Below, piece after piece: positions 17,261 through 32,639 of a stretch of DNA of 64,000 nucleotides. The stretch spans positions 18,181,521 through 18,245,520 of the forward strand of contig NC_092562.1 of assembly GCF_037975245.1 (NCBI RefSeq), read 5' to 3'. The notes beneath the pieces are model-generated. The model was not told the origin of the DNA and made no database searches. It saw nothing but the letters and a program-made list of their open reading frames with translations. Position 1 is the first letter of the stretch. Every line of letters begins with the position of its first letter. The position numbers and the translations under genes were made by a program. This DNA is from Apostichopus japonicus (lineage: Eukaryota; Echinodermata; Holothuroidea; Aspidochirotida; Stichopodidae).

Positions 17261-20200
17261 ACGTCTTTTGCCGATCTTTTACAGCAAGTGCCTACACGGG
17301 GAGCTGTAAGTATAAGTTAATCCACCTAATATCTCAGTCCATACAGTGGCGCGATGGCTCGGCGCACTGTACGAGCTGATGATCGAGACTCTCTTTTGCA
17401 TCCGTGGTTCGAACCCCGGGTGATGACGTCTTTTCCAGCAAGTGCCTACACGGGGAGCTGTAAGTATTAGTTAATCCACCTAATATCTCAGTCCATACAG
17501 TGGCGCGATGGCTTGGCGCACTGTACGAGCTGATGATCGAGACTCTCTTTTGCATCCGTGGTTCGAACCCCGGGTGATGACGTCTTTTGCCGAACTTTTA
17601 CAGCAAGTGCCTACGCGGGGAGCTGTAAGTATTAGTCAAACCACCTAATATCTCAGTCCATACGGTGTCGCGATGGCTCCGCGCACTGTACGCGCCGATG
17701 ATCGAGACTCTCTTTTGCATCCGTGGTTCGAACCCCGGGTGATGACGTCTTTTGCCGATCTTTTACAGCAAGTGCCTACGCGGGGAGCTGTAAGTATTAG
17801 TCAAACCACCTAATATCTCAGTCCATACGGTGTCGCGATGGCTCCGCGCACTGTACGCGCCGATGATCGAGACTCTCTTTTGCATCCGTGGTTCGAACCC
17901 CGGGTGATGACGTCTTTTGCCGATCTTTTACAGCAAGTGCCTACGCGGGGAGCTGTAAGTATTAGTCAATCCACCTAATATCTCAGTCCATACGGTGGCG
18001 CGATGGCTTGGCGCACTGTACGAGCCGATGATCGAGACTTTCTTTTGCATCCGTGGTTCGAACCCCGGGTGATGACGTCTTTTGCCGATCTTTTACAGCA
18101 AGTGCCTACGCGGGGAGCTGTAAGTATTAGTTAATCCACCTAATATCTCAGTCCACACGGTGGCGCGATGGCTTGGCGCACTGTACGAGCTGATCATCGA
18201 GACTCTCTTTTGCATCCGTGGTTCGAACCCCGGGTGATGACGTCTTTTGCCGATCTTTTACAGCAAGTGCCTACGCGGGGAGCTGTAAGTATTAGTCAAA
18301 CCACCTAATATCTCAGTCCATACAGTGGCGCGATAGCTTGGCGCACTGTACGAGCCGATCATCGAGACTCTCTTTTGCATCCGTGGTTCGAACCCCGGGT
18401 GATGACGTCTTTTGCCGATCTTTTACAGCAAGTGCCTACGCGGGGAGCTGTAAATATTAGTCGATCCACCTAATATCTCAGTCCATACAGTGGCGCGATG
18501 GCTTGGCGCACTGTACGAGCCGAAGATCGAGACTCTCTTTTGCATCCGTGGTTCGAACCCCGGGTGATGACGTCTTTTGCCGATCTTTTACAGCAAGTGC
18601 CTACGCGGGGAGCTGTAAATATTAGTCGATCCACCTAATATCTCAGTCCATACAGTGGCGCGATGGCTTGGCGCACTGTACGAGCCGATGATCGAGACTC
18701 TCTTTTGCATCCGTGGTTCGAACCCCGGGTGATGACGTCTTTTTCCGATCTTTTACAGCAAGTGCCTACGCGGGGAGCTGTAAATATTATTCGATCCACC
18801 TAATATCTCAGTCCATACAGTGGCGCGATGGCTTGGCGCACTGTACGAGCCGATGATCGAGACTCTCTTTTGCATCCGTGGTTCGAACCCCGGGTGATGA
18901 CGTCTTTTGCCGATCTTTTACAGCAAGTGCCCTCGCGGGGAGCTGTAAGTATTAGTCGATCCACCTAATATCTCAGTCCATACAGTGGCGCGATGGCTTG
19001 GCGCACTGTACGAGCCGATGATCGAGACTCTCTTTTGCATCCGTGGTTCGAACCCCGGTGATGACGTCTTTTGCCGATCTTTTACAGCAAGTGCCTACGC
19101 GGGGAGCTGTAAGTATTAGTCGATCCACCTCATATCTCAGTCCATTCAGTGGCGCGATGGCTTGGCGCACTGTACGAGCCGATGATCGAGACTCTCTTTT
19201 GCATCCGTGGTTCGAACCCCGGGTGATGACGTCTTTTGCCGATCTTTTACAGCAAGTGACTACGCGGGGAGCTGTAAGTATTAGTCAAACCACCTAATAT
19301 CTCAGTCCATACGGTGTCGCGATGGCTCCGCGCACTGTACGCGCCGATGATCGAGACTCTCTTTTGCATCCGTGGTTCGAACCCCGGGTGATGACGTCTT
19401 TTGCCGATCTTTTACAGCAAGTGCCTACACGGGGAGCTGTAAGTATAAGTTAATCCACCTAATATCTCAGTCCATACAGTGGCGCGATGGCTCGGCGCAC
19501 CGTACGAGCTGATGATCGAGACTCTCTTTTGCATCCGTGGTTCGAACCCCGGGTGATGACGTCTTTTCCAGCAAGTGCCTACACGGGGAGCTGTAAGTAT
19601 TAGTTAATCCACCTAATATCTCAGTCCATACAGTGGCGCGATGGCTTGAGGCACTGTACGAGCCGATGATCGAGACACTCTTTTGCATCCGTGGTTCGAA
19701 CCCCGGGTGATGACGTCTTTTACAGCAAATGCCTACACGGGGAGCTGTAAGTATTAGTTAATCCACCTAATATCTCAGTCCATACGGTGGTGCGATGGCT
19801 TGGCGCACTGTACGAACTGATGATCGAGACTCTCTTTTGCATCCGTGGTTCGAACCCCGGTGATGACGTCTTTTGCCGATCTTTTAAAGCAAGTGCCTAC
19901 ACGGGGAGCTGTAAGTATTAGTTAATCCACCTAATATGTCAGTCCATACGGTGGTGCGATGGCTTGGCGCACTGTACGAGCTGATGATCGAGACTCTCTT
20001 TTGCATTCGTGGTTCGAACCCCGGTGATGACGTCTTTTGCCGAACTTTTACAGCTCGGGACTACACGGGGAGCTGTAAGTTTTAGTTAATCCACCTAATA
20101 TCTCAGTCCATACGGTGGCGCGATGGCTCCGCGCACTGTACGAGCTGATGATCGAGACTCTCTTTTGCATCCGTGGTTCGAACCCCGGGTGATGACGTCT

Positions 20201-20650
20201 TTTGCCGAACTTTTACAGCAAGTGCCTACGCGGGGAGCTGTAAGTATTAGTCAAACCACCTAATATCTCAGTCCACACGGTGTCGCGATGGCTCCGCGCA
20301 CTGTACGCGCCGATGATCGAGACTCTCTTTTGCATCCGTGGTTCGAACCCCGGGTGATGACGTCTTTTGCCGATCTTTTACAGCAAGTGCCTACGCGGGG
20401 AGATGTAAGTATTAGTCAAACCACCTAATATCTCAGTCCATACGGTGTCGCGATGGCTCCGCGCACTGTACGCGCCGATGATCGAGACTCTCTTTTGCAC
20501 CCGTGGTTCGAACCCCGGGTGATGACGTCTTTTGCCGAACTTTTTCAGCAAGTGCCTACGCGAGGAGCTGTAAGTATTAGTCAATCCACCTAATATCTCA
20601 GTCCATACGGTGGCGCGATGGCTTGGCGCACTGTACGAGCCGATGATCGA

Positions 20651-23600
20651 GACTTTCTTTTGCATCCGTGGTTCGAACCCCGGGTGATGACGTCTTTTGC
20701 CGATCTTTTACAGCAAGTGCCTACGCGGGGAGCTGTAAGTATTAGTTAATCCACCTAATATCTCAGTCCACACGGTGGCGCGATGGCTTGGCGCACTGTA
20801 CGAGCTGATCATCGAGACTCTCTTTTGCATCCGTGGTTCGAACCCCGGGTGATGACGTCTTTTGCCGATCTTTTACAGCAAGTGCCTACGCGGGGAGCTG
20901 TAAATATTAGTCGATCCACCTAATATCTCAGTCCATACAGTGGCGCGATGGCTTGGCGCACTGTACGAGCCGAAGATCGAGACTCTCTTTTGCATCCGTG
21001 GTTCGAACCCCGGGTGATGACGTCTTTTGCCGATCTTTTACAGCAAGTGCCTACGCGGGGAGCTGTAAATATTAGTCGATCCACCTAATATCTCAGTCCA
21101 TACAGTGGCGCGATGGCTTGGCGCACTGTACGAGCCGATGATCGAGACTCTCTTTTGCATCCGTGGTTCGAACCCCGGGTGATGACGTCTTTTTCCGATC
21201 TTTTACAGCAAGTGCCTACGCTGGGAGCTGTAAATATTAGTCGATCCACCTAATATCTCAGTCCATACAGTGGCGCGATGGCTTGGCGCACTGTACGAGC
21301 CGATGATCGAGACTCTCTTTTGCATCCGTGGTTCGAACCCCGGGTGATGACGTCTTTTGCCGATCTTTTACAGCAAGTGACTACGCGGGGAGCTGTCAGT
21401 ATTAGTCGATCCACCTAATATCTCAGTCCATACAGTGGCGCGATGGCTTGGCGCACTGTACGAGCTGATGATCGAGACTCTCTTTTGCATCCGTGGTTCG
21501 AACCCCGGGTGATGACGTCTTTTGCCGATCTTTTACAGCAAGTGCCCTCGCGGGGAGCTGTAAGTATTAGTCGATCCACCTAATATCTCAGTCCATACAG
21601 TGGCGCGATGGCTTGGCGCACTGTACGAGCCGATGATCGAGACTCTCTTTTGCATCCGTGGTTCGAACCCCGGGTGATGACGTCTTTTGCCGATCTTTAA
21701 CAGCAAGTGACTACGCGGGGAGCTGTCAGTATTAGTCGATCCACCTAATATCTCAGTCCATACAGTGGCGCGATGGCTTGGCGCACTGTACGAGCTGATG
21801 ATCGAGACTCTCTTTTGCATCCGTGGTTCGAACCCCGGGTGATGACGTCTTTTGCCGATCTTTTACAGCAAGTGCCTACGCGGGGAGCTGTCAGTATTAG
21901 TTAATCCACCTAATATCTCAGTCCATACAGTGGCGCGATGGCTTGGCGCACTGTACGAGCTGATGATCGAGACTCTCTTTTGCATCCGTGGTTCGAACCC
22001 CGGGTGATGACGTCTTTTGCCGATCTTTTACAGCAAGTGCCTACGCGGGGAGCTGTCAGTATTAGTTAATCCACCTAATATCTCAGTCCATACAGTGGCG
22101 CGATGGCTTGGCGCACTGTACGAGCTGATGATCGAGACTCTCTTTTGCATCCGTGGTTCGAACCCCGGGTGATGACGTCTTTTGCCGATCTTTTACAGCA
22201 AGTGCCTACACGGGGAGCTGTAAGTATTAGTTAATCCACCTAATATCTCAGTCCATACAGTGGCGCGATGGCTTGGCGCACTGTACGAGCTGATGATCGA
22301 GACTCTCTTTTGCATCCGTGGTTCGAACCCCGGGTGATGACGTCTTTTGCCGATCTTTTACAGCAAGTGCCCTCGCGGGGAGCTGTAAGTATTAGTCGAT
22401 CCACCTAATATCTCAGTCCATACAGTGGCGCGATGGCTTGGCGCACTGTACGAGCCGATGATCGAGACTCTCTTTTGCATCCGTGGTTCGAACCCCGGGT
22501 GATGACGTCTTTTGCCGATCTTTTACAGCAAATGCCTACACGGGGAGCTGTAAGTATTAGTTAATCCACCTAATATCTCAGTCCATACAGTGGCGCGATG
22601 GCTTGGCGCACTGTACGAGCCGATGATCGAGACTTTCTTTTGCATCCGTGGTTCGAACCCCGGGTGATGACGTCTTTTGCCGATCTTTTACAGCAAGTGC
22701 CTACGCGGGGAGCTGTAAGTATTAGTTAATCCACCTAATATCTCAGTCCACACGGTGGCGCGATGGCTTGGCGCACTGTACGAGCTGATCATCGAGACTC
22801 TCTTTTGCATCCGTGGTTCGAACCCCGGGTGATGACGTCTTTTGCCGATCTTTTACAGCAAGTGCCTACGCGGGGAGCTGTAAATATTAGTCGATCCACC
22901 TAATATCTCAGTCCATACAGTGGCGCGATGGCTTGGCGCACTGTACGAGCCGAAGATCGAGACTCTCTTTTGCATCCGTGGTTCGAACCCCGGGTGATGA
23001 CGTCTTTTGCCGATCTTTTACAGCAAGTGCCTACGCGGGGAGCTGTAAATATTAGTCGATCCACCTAATATCTCAGTCCATACAGTGGCGCGATGGCTTG
23101 GCGCACTGTACGAGCCGATGATCGAGACTCTCTTTTGCATCCGTGGTTCGAACCCCGGGTGATGACGTCTTTTTCCGATCTTTTACAGCAAGTGCCTACG
23201 CTGGGAGCTGTAAATATTAGTCGATCCACCTAATATCTCAGTCCATACAGTGGCGCGATGGCTTGGCGCACTGTACGAGCCGATGATCGAGACTCTCTTT
23301 TGCATCCGTGGTTCGAACCCCGGGTGATGACGTCTTTTGCCGATCTTTTACAGCAAGTGACTACGCGGGGAGCTGTCAGTATTAGTCGATCCACCTAATA
23401 TCTCAGTCCATACAGTGGCGCGATGGCTTGGCGCACTGTACGAGCTGATGATCGAGACTCTCTTTTGCATCCGTGGTTCGAACCCCGGGTGATGACGTCT
23501 TTTGCCGATCTTTTACAGCAAGTGCCCTCGCGGGGAGCTGTAAGTATTAGTCGATCCACCTAATATCTCAGTCCATACAGTGGCGCGATGGCTTGGCGCA

Positions 23601-24400
23601 CTGTACGAGCCGATGATCGAGACTCTCTTTTGCATCCGTGGTTCGAACCCCGGGTGATGACGTCTTTTGCCGATCTTTAACAGCAAGTGACTACGCGGGG
23701 AGCTGTCAGTATTAGTCGATCCACCTAATATCTCAGTCCATACAGTGGCGCGATGGCTTGGCGCACTGTACGAGCTGATGATCGAGACTCTCTTTTGCAT
23801 CCGTGGTTCGAACCCCGGGTGATGACGTCTTTTGCCGATCTTTTACAGCAAGTGCCTACGCGGGGAGCTGTCAGTATTAGTTAATCCACCTAATATCTCA
23901 GTCCATACAGTGGCGCGATGGCTTGGCGCACTGTACGAGCTGATGATCGAGACTCTCTTTTGCATCCGTGGTTCGAACCCCGGGTGATGACGTCTTTTGC
24001 CGATCTTTTACAGCAAGTGCCTACACGGGGAGCTGTAAGTATTAGTTAATCCACCTAATATCTCAGTCCATACAGTGGCGCGATGGCTTGGCGCACTGTA
24101 CGAGCTGATGATCGAGACTCTCTTTTGCATCCGTGGTTCGAACCCCGGGTGATGACGTCTTTTGCCGATCTTTTACAGCAAGTGCCCTCGCGGGGAGCTG
24201 TAAGTATTAGTCGATCCACCTAATATCTCAGTCCATACAGTGGCGCGATGGCTTGGCGCACTGTACGAGCCGATGATCGAGACTCTCTTTTGCATCCGTG
24301 GTTCGAACCCCGGGTGATGACGTCTTTTGCCGATCTTTTACAGCAAATGCCTACACGGGGAGCTGTAAGTATTAGTTAATCCACCTAATATCTCAGTCCA
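20651..24400 (+). repeat. Tandem 1980-bp (12-unit) higher-order repeat
   Basis: From 20651 and 22631 the same ordered set of unit variants repeats at exactly 1980 bp, or 12 x 165. Matching rare variants include TACGCTGGGAGC, CTTTAACAGC and GCTGTCAGTATTAG. The second copy appears to lack one unit near its right end (about 24000). Confidence 0.8.
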
Positions 24401-27400
24401 TACAGTGGCGCGATGGCTTGGCGCACTGTACGAGCTGATGATCGAGACTCTCTTTTGCATCCGTGGTTCGAACCCCGGGTGATGACGTCTTTTACCGATC
24501 TTTTACAGCAAGTGCCTACACGGGGAGCTGTAAGTATTAGTTAATCCACCTCATATCTCAGTCCATACAGTGGCGCGATGGCTCGGCGCACCGTACGAGC
24601 TGATGATCGAGACTCTCTTTTGCATCCGTGGTTCGAACCCCGGGTGATGACGTCTTTTCCAGCAAGTGCCTACACGGGGAGCTGTAAGTATTAGTTAATC
24701 CACCTAATATCTCAGTCCATACAGTGGCGCGATGGCTTGAGGCACTGTACGAGCTGATGATCGAGACACTCTTTTGCATCCGTGGTTCGAACCCCGGGTG
24801 ATGACGTCTTTTACAGCAAATGCCTACACGGGGAGCTGTAAGTATTAGTTAATCCACCTAATATCTCAGTCCATACGGTGGTGCGATGGCTCCGCGCACT
24901 GTACGAACTGATGATCGAGACTCTCTTTTGCATCCGTGGTTCGAACCCCGGTGATGACGTCTTTTGCCGATCTTTTAAAGCAAGTGCCTACACGGGGAGC
25001 TGTAAGTATTAGTTAATCCACCTAATATATCAGTCCATACGGTGGTGCGATGGCTTGGCGCACTGTACGAGCTGATGATCGAGACTCTCTTTTGCATCCG
25101 TGGTTCGAACCCCGGTGATGACGTCTTTTGCCGATCTTTTACAGCAAGTGCCTACACGGGGAGCTGTAAGTATAAGTTAATCCACCTAATATATCAGTCC
25201 ATACAGTGGCGCGATGGCTCGGCACACCGTACGAGCTCTTGATCGAGACTCTCTTTTGCATCCGTGGTTCGAACCCCGGGTGATGACGTCTTTTGCCGAT
25301 CTTTTACAGCAAGTGCCTACACGGGGAGCTGTAAGTATAAGTTAATCCACCTAATATCTCAGTCCATACAGTGGCGCGATGGCTCGGCGCACCGTACGAG
25401 CTGATGATCGAGACTCTCTTTTGCATCCGTGGTTCGAACCCCGGGTGATGACGTCTTTTCCAGCAAGTGCCTACACGGGGAGCTGTAAGTATTAGTTAAT
25501 CCACCTAATATCTCAGTCCATACAGTGGCGCGATGGCTTGGCGCACTGTACGAGCTGATGATCGAGACTCTCTTTTGCATCCGTGGTTCGAACCCCGGGT
25601 GATGACGTCTTTTGCCGATCTTTTACAGCAAGTGCCTACGCGGGGAGCTGTAAGTATTAGTCGATCCACCTCATATCTCAGTCCATACAGTGGCGCGATG
25701 GCTTGGCGCACTGTACGAGCCGATGATCGAGACTCTCTTTTGCATCCGTGGTTCGAACCCCGGGTGATGACGTCTTTTGCCGATCTTTTACAGCAAGTGA
25801 CTACGCGGCGAGCTGTCAGTATTAGTCGATCCACCTAATATCTCAGTCCATACAGTGGCGCGATGGCTTGGCGCACTGTACGAGCTGATGATCGAGACTC
25901 TCTTTTGCATCCGTGGTTCGAACCCCGGGTGATGACGTCTTCTGCCGATCTTTTACAGCAAGTGCCTACACGGGGAGCTGTCAGTATTAGTTAATCCACC
26001 TAATATCTCAGTCCATACAGTGGCGCGATGGCTTGGCGCACTGTACGAGCTGATGATCGAGACTCTCTTTTGCATCCGTGGTTCGAACCCCGGGTGATGA
26101 CGTCTTTTGCCGATCTTTTACAGCAAGTGCCTACACGGGGAGCTGTAAGTATTAGTTAATCCACCTAATATCTCAGTCCATACAGTGGCGCGATGGCTTG
26201 GCGCACTGTACGAGCTGATGATCGAGACTCTCTTTTGCATCCGTGGTTCGAACCCCGGGTGATGACGTCTTTTGCCGATCTTTTACATCAAGTGCCCTCG
26301 CGGGGAGCTGTAAGTATTAGTCGATCCACCTAATATCTCAGTCCATACAGTGGCGCGATGGCTTGGCGCACTGTACGAGCCGATGATCGAGACTCTCTTT
26401 TGCATCCGTGGTTCGAACCCCGGGTGATGACGTCTTTTGCCGATCTTTTACAGCAAATGCCTACACGGGGAGCTGTAAGTATTAGTTAATCCACCTAATA
26501 TCTCAGTCCATACAGTGGCGCGATTGCTTGGCGCACTGTACGAGCTGATGATCGAGACTCTCTTTTGCATCCGTGGTTCGAACCCCGGGTGATGACGTCT
26601 TTTCCAGCAAGTGCCTACACGGGGAGATGTAAGTATTAGTTAATCCACCTAATATCTCAGTCCATACAGTGGCGCGATGGCTTGAGGCACTGTACGAGCT
26701 GATGATCGAGACACTCTTTTGCATCCGTGGTTCGAACCCCGGGTGATGACGTCTTTTACAGCAAATGCCTACACGGGGAGCTGTAAGTATTAGTTAATCC
26801 ACCTAATATCTCAGTCCATACGGTGGTGCGATGGCTTGGCGCACTGTACGAACTGATGATCGAGACTCTCTTTTGCATCCGTGGTTCGAACCCCGGTGAT
26901 GACGTCTTTTGCCGATCTTTTAAAGCAAGTGCCTACACGGGGAGCTGTAAGTATTAGTTAATCCACCTAATATATCAGTCCATACGGTGTTGCGATGGCT
27001 TGGCGCACTGTACGAGCTGATGATCGAGACTCTCTTTTGCATCCGTGGTTCGAACCCCGGTGATGACGTCTTTTACAGCAAATGCCTACACGGGGAGCTG
27101 TAAGTATTAGTTAATCCACCTAATATCTCAGTCCATACGGTGGTGCGATGGCTTGGCGCACTGTACGAACTGATGATCGAGACTCTCTTTTGCATCCGTG
27201 GTTCGAACCCCGGGTGATGACGTCTTTTCCAGCAAGTGCCTACACGGGGAGCTGTAAGTATTAATTAATCCACCTAATATCTCAGTCCATACAGTGGCGC
27301 GATGGCTTGAGGCACTGTACGAGCTGATGATCGAGACACTCTTTTGCATCCGTGGTTCGAACCCCGGGTGATGACGTCTTTTACAGCAAATGCCTACACG

Positions 27401-27799
27401 GGGAGCTGTAAGTATTAGTTAATCCACCTAATATCTCAGTCCATACGGTGTGCGATGGCTCCGCGCACTGTACGAACTGATGATCGAGACTCTCTTTTGC
27501 ATCCGTGGTTCGAACCCCGGTGATGACGTCTTTTGCCGATCTTTTAAAGCAAGTGCCTACACGGGGAGCTGTAAGTATTAGTTAATCCACCTAATATATC
27601 AGTCCATACGGTTGTGCGATGGCTTGGCGCACTGTACGAGCTGATGATCGAGACTCTCTTTTGCATCCGTGGTTCGAACCCCGGTGATGACGTCTTTTGC
27701 CGATCTTTTACAGCAAGTGCCTACACGGGGAGCTGTAAGTATAAGTTAATCCACCTAATATATCAGTCCATACAGTGGCGCGATGGCTCGGCGCACCGT

Positions 27800-30700
27800 A
27801 CGAGCTGATGATCGAGACTCTCTTTTGCATCCGTGGTTCGAACCCCGGGTGATGACGTCTTTTGCCGATCTTTTACAGCAAGTGCCTACACGGGGAGCTG
27901 TAAGTATAAGTTAATCCACCTAATATCTCAGTCCATACAGTGGCGCGATGGCTCGGCGCACCGTACGAGCTGATAATCGAGACTCTCTTTTGCATCCGTG
28001 GTTCGAACCCCGGGTGATGACGTCTTTTCCAGCAAGTGCCTACACGGGGAGCTGTAAGTATTAGTTAATCCACCTAATATCTCAGTCCATACAGTGGCGC
28101 GATGGCTTGGCGCACTGTACGAGCTGATGATCGAGACTCTCTTTTGCATCCGTGGTTCGAACCCCGGGTGATGACGTCTTTTGCCGATCTTTTACAGCAA
28201 GTGCCTACGCGGGGAGCTGTAAGTATTAGTCGATCCACCTCATATCTCAGTCCATACAGTGGCGCGATGGCTTGGCGCACTGTACGAGCCGATGATCGAG
28301 ACTCTCTTTTGCATCCGTGGTTCGAACCCCGGGTGATGACGTCTTTTGCCGATCTTTTACAGCAAGTGACTACGCGGGGAGCTGTCAGTATTAGTCGATC
28401 CACCTAATATCTCAGTCCATACAGTGGCGCGATGGCTTGGCGCACTGTACGAGCTGATGATCGAGACTCTCTTTTGCATCCGTGGTTCGAACCCCGGGTG
28501 ATGACGTCTTTTACAGCAAATGCCTACACGGGGAGCTGTAAGTATTAGTTAATCCACCTAATATCTCAGTCCATACAGTGGCGCGATGGCTTGGCGCACT
28601 GTACGAGCTGATGATCGAGACTCTCTTTTGCATCCGTGGTTCGAACCCCGGGTGATGACGTCTTTTGCCGATCTTTTACAGCAAGTGCCTACACGGGGAG
28701 CTGTAAGTATTAGTTAATCCACCTAATATCTCAGTCCATACAGTGGCGCGATGGCTTGGCGCACTGTACGAGCTGATGATCGAGACTCTCTTTTGCATCC
28801 GTGGTTCGAACCCCGGGTGATGACGTCTTTTGCCGATCTTTTACAGCAAGTGCCTACACGGGGAGCTGTAAGTATTAGTTAATCCACCTAATATCTCAGT
28901 CCATACAGTGGCGCGATGGCTTGGCGCACTGTACGAGCTGATGATCGAGACTCTCTTTTGCATCCGTGGTTCGAACCCCGGGTGATGACGTCTTTTGCCG
29001 ATCTTTTACAGCAAGTGCCTACACGGGGAGCTGTAAGTATTAGTTAATCCACGTAATATCTCAGTCCATACAGTGGCGCGATGGCTTGGCGCACTGTACG
29101 AGCCGATGATCGAGACTCTCTTTTGCATCCGTGGTTCGAACCCCGGGTGATGACCTCTTTTGCCGATCTTTTACAGCAAGTGCCTACACGGGGAGCTGTA
29201 AGTATTAGTTAATCCACCTAATATCTCAGTCCATACAGTGGCGCGATGGCTTGGCGCACTGTACGAGCCGATGATCGAGACTCTCTTTTGCATCCGTGGT
29301 TCGAACCCCGGGTGATGACGTCTTTTGCCGATCTTTTACAGCAAGTGCCTACACGGGGAGCTGTTAGTATTAGTCAATCCACCTAATATCTCAGTCCATA
29401 CAGTGGCGCGATGGCTTGGCGCACTGTACGAGCCGATGATCGAGACTCTCTTTTGCATCCGTGGTTCGAACCCCGGGTGATGACGTCTTTTGCCGATCTT
29501 TTTACAGCAAGTGCCTACGCCGGGAGCTGTAAGTATTAGTCGATCCACCTAATATCTCAGTCCATACAGTGGCGCGATGGCTTGGCGCACTGTACGAGCC
29601 GATGATCGAGACTCTCTTTTGCATCCGTGGTTCGAACCCCGGCTGATGACGTCTTTTGCCGATCTTTTACAGCAAGTGCCTACGCGGGGAGCTGTAAGTA
29701 TTAGTCGATCCACATAATATCTCAGTCCATACAGTGGCGCGATAGCTTGGCGCACTGTACGAGCCGATCATCGAGACTCTCTTTTGCATCCGTGGTTCGA
29801 ACCCCGGGTGATGACGTCTTTTGCCGATCTTTTACAGCAAGTGCCTACACGGGGAGCTGTAAGTATAAGTTAATCCACCTAATATCTCAGTCCATACAGT
29901 GGCGCGATGGCTCGGCGCACCGTACGAGCTGATAATCGAGACTCTCTTTTGCATCCGTGGTTCGAACCCCGGGTGATGACGTCTTTTCCAGCAAGTGCCT
30001 ACACGGGGAGCTGTAAGTATTAGTTAATCCACCTAATATCTCAGTCCATACAGTGGCGCGATGGCTTGGCGCACTGTACGAGCTGATGATCGAGACTCTC
30101 TTTTGCATCCGTGGTTCGAACCCCGGGTGATGACGTCTTTTGCCGATCTTTTACAGCAAGTGCCTACGCGGGGAGCTGTAAGTATTAGTCGATCCACCTC
30201 ATATCTCAGTCCATACAGTGGCGCGATGGCTTGGCGCACTGTACGAGCCGATGATCGAGACTCTCTTTTGCATCCGTGGTTCGAACCCCGGGTGATGACG
30301 TCTTTTGCCGATCTTTTACAGCAAGTGACTACGCGGGGAGCTGTCAGTATTAGTCGATCCACCTAATATCTCAGTCCATACAGTGGCGCGATGGCTTGGC
30401 GCACTGTACGAGCTGATGATCGAGACTCTCTTTTGCATCCGTGGTTCGAACCCCGGGTGATGACGTCTTTTACAGCAAATGCCTACACGGGGAGCTGTAA
30501 GTATTAGTTAATCCACCTAATATCTCAGTCCATACAGTGGCGCGATGGCTTGGCGCACTGTACGAGCTGATGATCGAGACTCTCTTTTGCATCCGTGGTT
30601 CGAACCCCGGGTGATGACGTCTTTTGCCGATCTTTTACAGCAAGTGCCTACACGGGGAGCTGTAAGTATTAGTTAATCCACCTAATATCTCAGTCCATAC

Positions 30701-31717
30701 AGTGGCGCGATGGCTTGGCGCACTGTACGAGCTGATGATCGAGACTCTCTTTTGCATCCGTGGTTCGAACCCCGGGTGATGACGTCTTTTGCCGATCTTT
30801 TACAGCAAGTGCCTACACGGGGAGCTGTAAGTATTAGTTAATCCACCTAATATCTCAGTCCATACAGTGGCGCGATGGCTTGGCGCACTGTACGAGCTGA
30901 TGATCGAGACTCTCTTTTGCATCCGTGGTTCGAACCCCGGGTGATGACGTCTTTTGCCGATCTTTTACAGCAAGTGCCTACACGGGGAGCTGTAAGTATT
31001 AGTTAATCCACGTAATATCTCAGTCCATACAGTGGCGCGATGGCTTGGCGCACTGTACGAGCTGATGATCGAGACTCTCTTTTGCATCCGTGGTTCGAAC
31101 CCCGGGTGATGACCTCTTTTGCCGATCTTTTACAGCAAGTGCCTACACGGGGAGCTGTAAGTATTAGTTAATCCACCTAATATCTCAGTCCATACAGTGG
31201 CGCGATGGCTTGGCGCACTGTACGAGCCGATGATCGAGACTCTCTTTTGCATCCGTGGTTCGAACCCCGGGTGATGACGTCTTTTGCCGATCTTTTACAG
31301 CAAGTGCCTACACGGGGAGCTGTTAGTATTAGTCAATCCACCTAATATCTCAGTCCATACAGTGGCGCGATGGCTTGGCGCACTGTACGAGCCGATGATC
31401 GAGACTCTCTTTTGCATCCGTGGTTCGAACCCCGGGTGATGACGTCTTTTGCCGATCTTTTTACAGCAAGTGCCTACGCCGGGAGCTGTAAGTATTAGTC
31501 GATCCACCTAATATCTCAGTCCATACAGTGGCGCGATGGCTTGGCGCACTGTACGAGCCGATGATCGAGACTCTCTTTTGCATCCGTGGTTCGAACCCCG
31601 GCTGATGACGTCTTTTGCCGATCTTTTACAGCAAGTGCCTACGCGGGGAGCTGTAAGTATTAGTCGATCCACATAATATCTCAATCCATACAGTGGCGCG
31701 ATAGCTTGGCGCACTGT
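27800..31717 (+). repeat. Tandem 1959-bp higher-order repeat
   Basis: Copy 1 is about 27800-29758 and copy 2 about 29759-31717. Rare markers recur at a 1959-bp shift: TGATAATCGA (27971 and 29930), CCACGTAATATC, TGACCTCTTTT, CTTTTTACAGC and ACGCCGGGAG. A few single-base differences separate the copies (for example GAGCCGATG versus GAGCTGATG near 29103 and 31062). Confidence 0.85.
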
Positions 31718-32639
31718 ACGAGCCGATCATCGAGACTCTCTTTTGCATCCGTGGTTCGAACCCCGGGTGATGACGTCTTTTGCCGATCTTTTACAGCAAG
31801 TGCCTACGCGGGGAGCTGTAAATATTAGTCGATCCACCTAATATCTCAGTCCATACAGTGGCGCGATGGCTTGGCGCACTGTACGAGCCGATCATCGAGA
31901 CTCTCTTTTGCATCCGTGGTTCGAACCCCGGGTGATGACGTCTTTTGCCGATCTTTTACAGCAAATGCCTACACGGGGAGCTGTAAGTATTAGTTAATCC
32001 ACCTAATATCTCAGTCCATACAGTGGCGCGATGGCTTGGCGCACTGTACGAGCTGATGATCGAGACTCTCTTTTGCATCCGTGGTTCGAACCCCGGGTGA
32101 TGACGTCTTTAACCGATCTTTTACAGCAAGTGCCTACACGGGGAGCTGTAAGTATTAGTTAATCCACCTCATATCTCAGTCCATACAGTGGCGCGATGGC
32201 TCGGCGCACCGTACGAGCTGATGATCGAGACTCTCTTTTGCATCCGTGGTTCGAACCCCGAGTGATGACGTCTTTTCCAGCAAGTGCCTACACGGGGAGC
32301 TGTAAGTATTAGTTAATCCACCTAATATCTCAGTCCATACAGTGGCGCGATGGCTTGAGGCACTGTACGAGCTGATGATCGAGACACTCTTTTGCATCCG
32401 TGGTTCGAACCCCGGGTGATGACGTCTTTTACTGCAAATGCCTACACGGGGAGCTGTAAGTATTAGTTAATCCACCTAATATCTCAGTCCATACAGTGGC
32501 GCGATGGCTTGGCGCACTGTACGAGCTGATGATCGAGACTCTCTTTTGCATCCGTGGTTCGAACCCCGGGTGATGACGTCTTTTGCCGATCTTTTACAGC
32601 AAGTGCCTACACGGGGAGCTGTAAGTATTAGTTAATCCA

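Noticed and set aside
13580-32397. Many open frames of 60-109 codons on both strands in the satellite (for example those beginning MAWRTV or MDRLIL)
   Set aside because: The 165-bp period is 55 codons, so any stop-free frame repeats from unit to unit. They occur on both strands, are cut wherever units carry TAATCC/CCTAAT or short variants, and have no domain.
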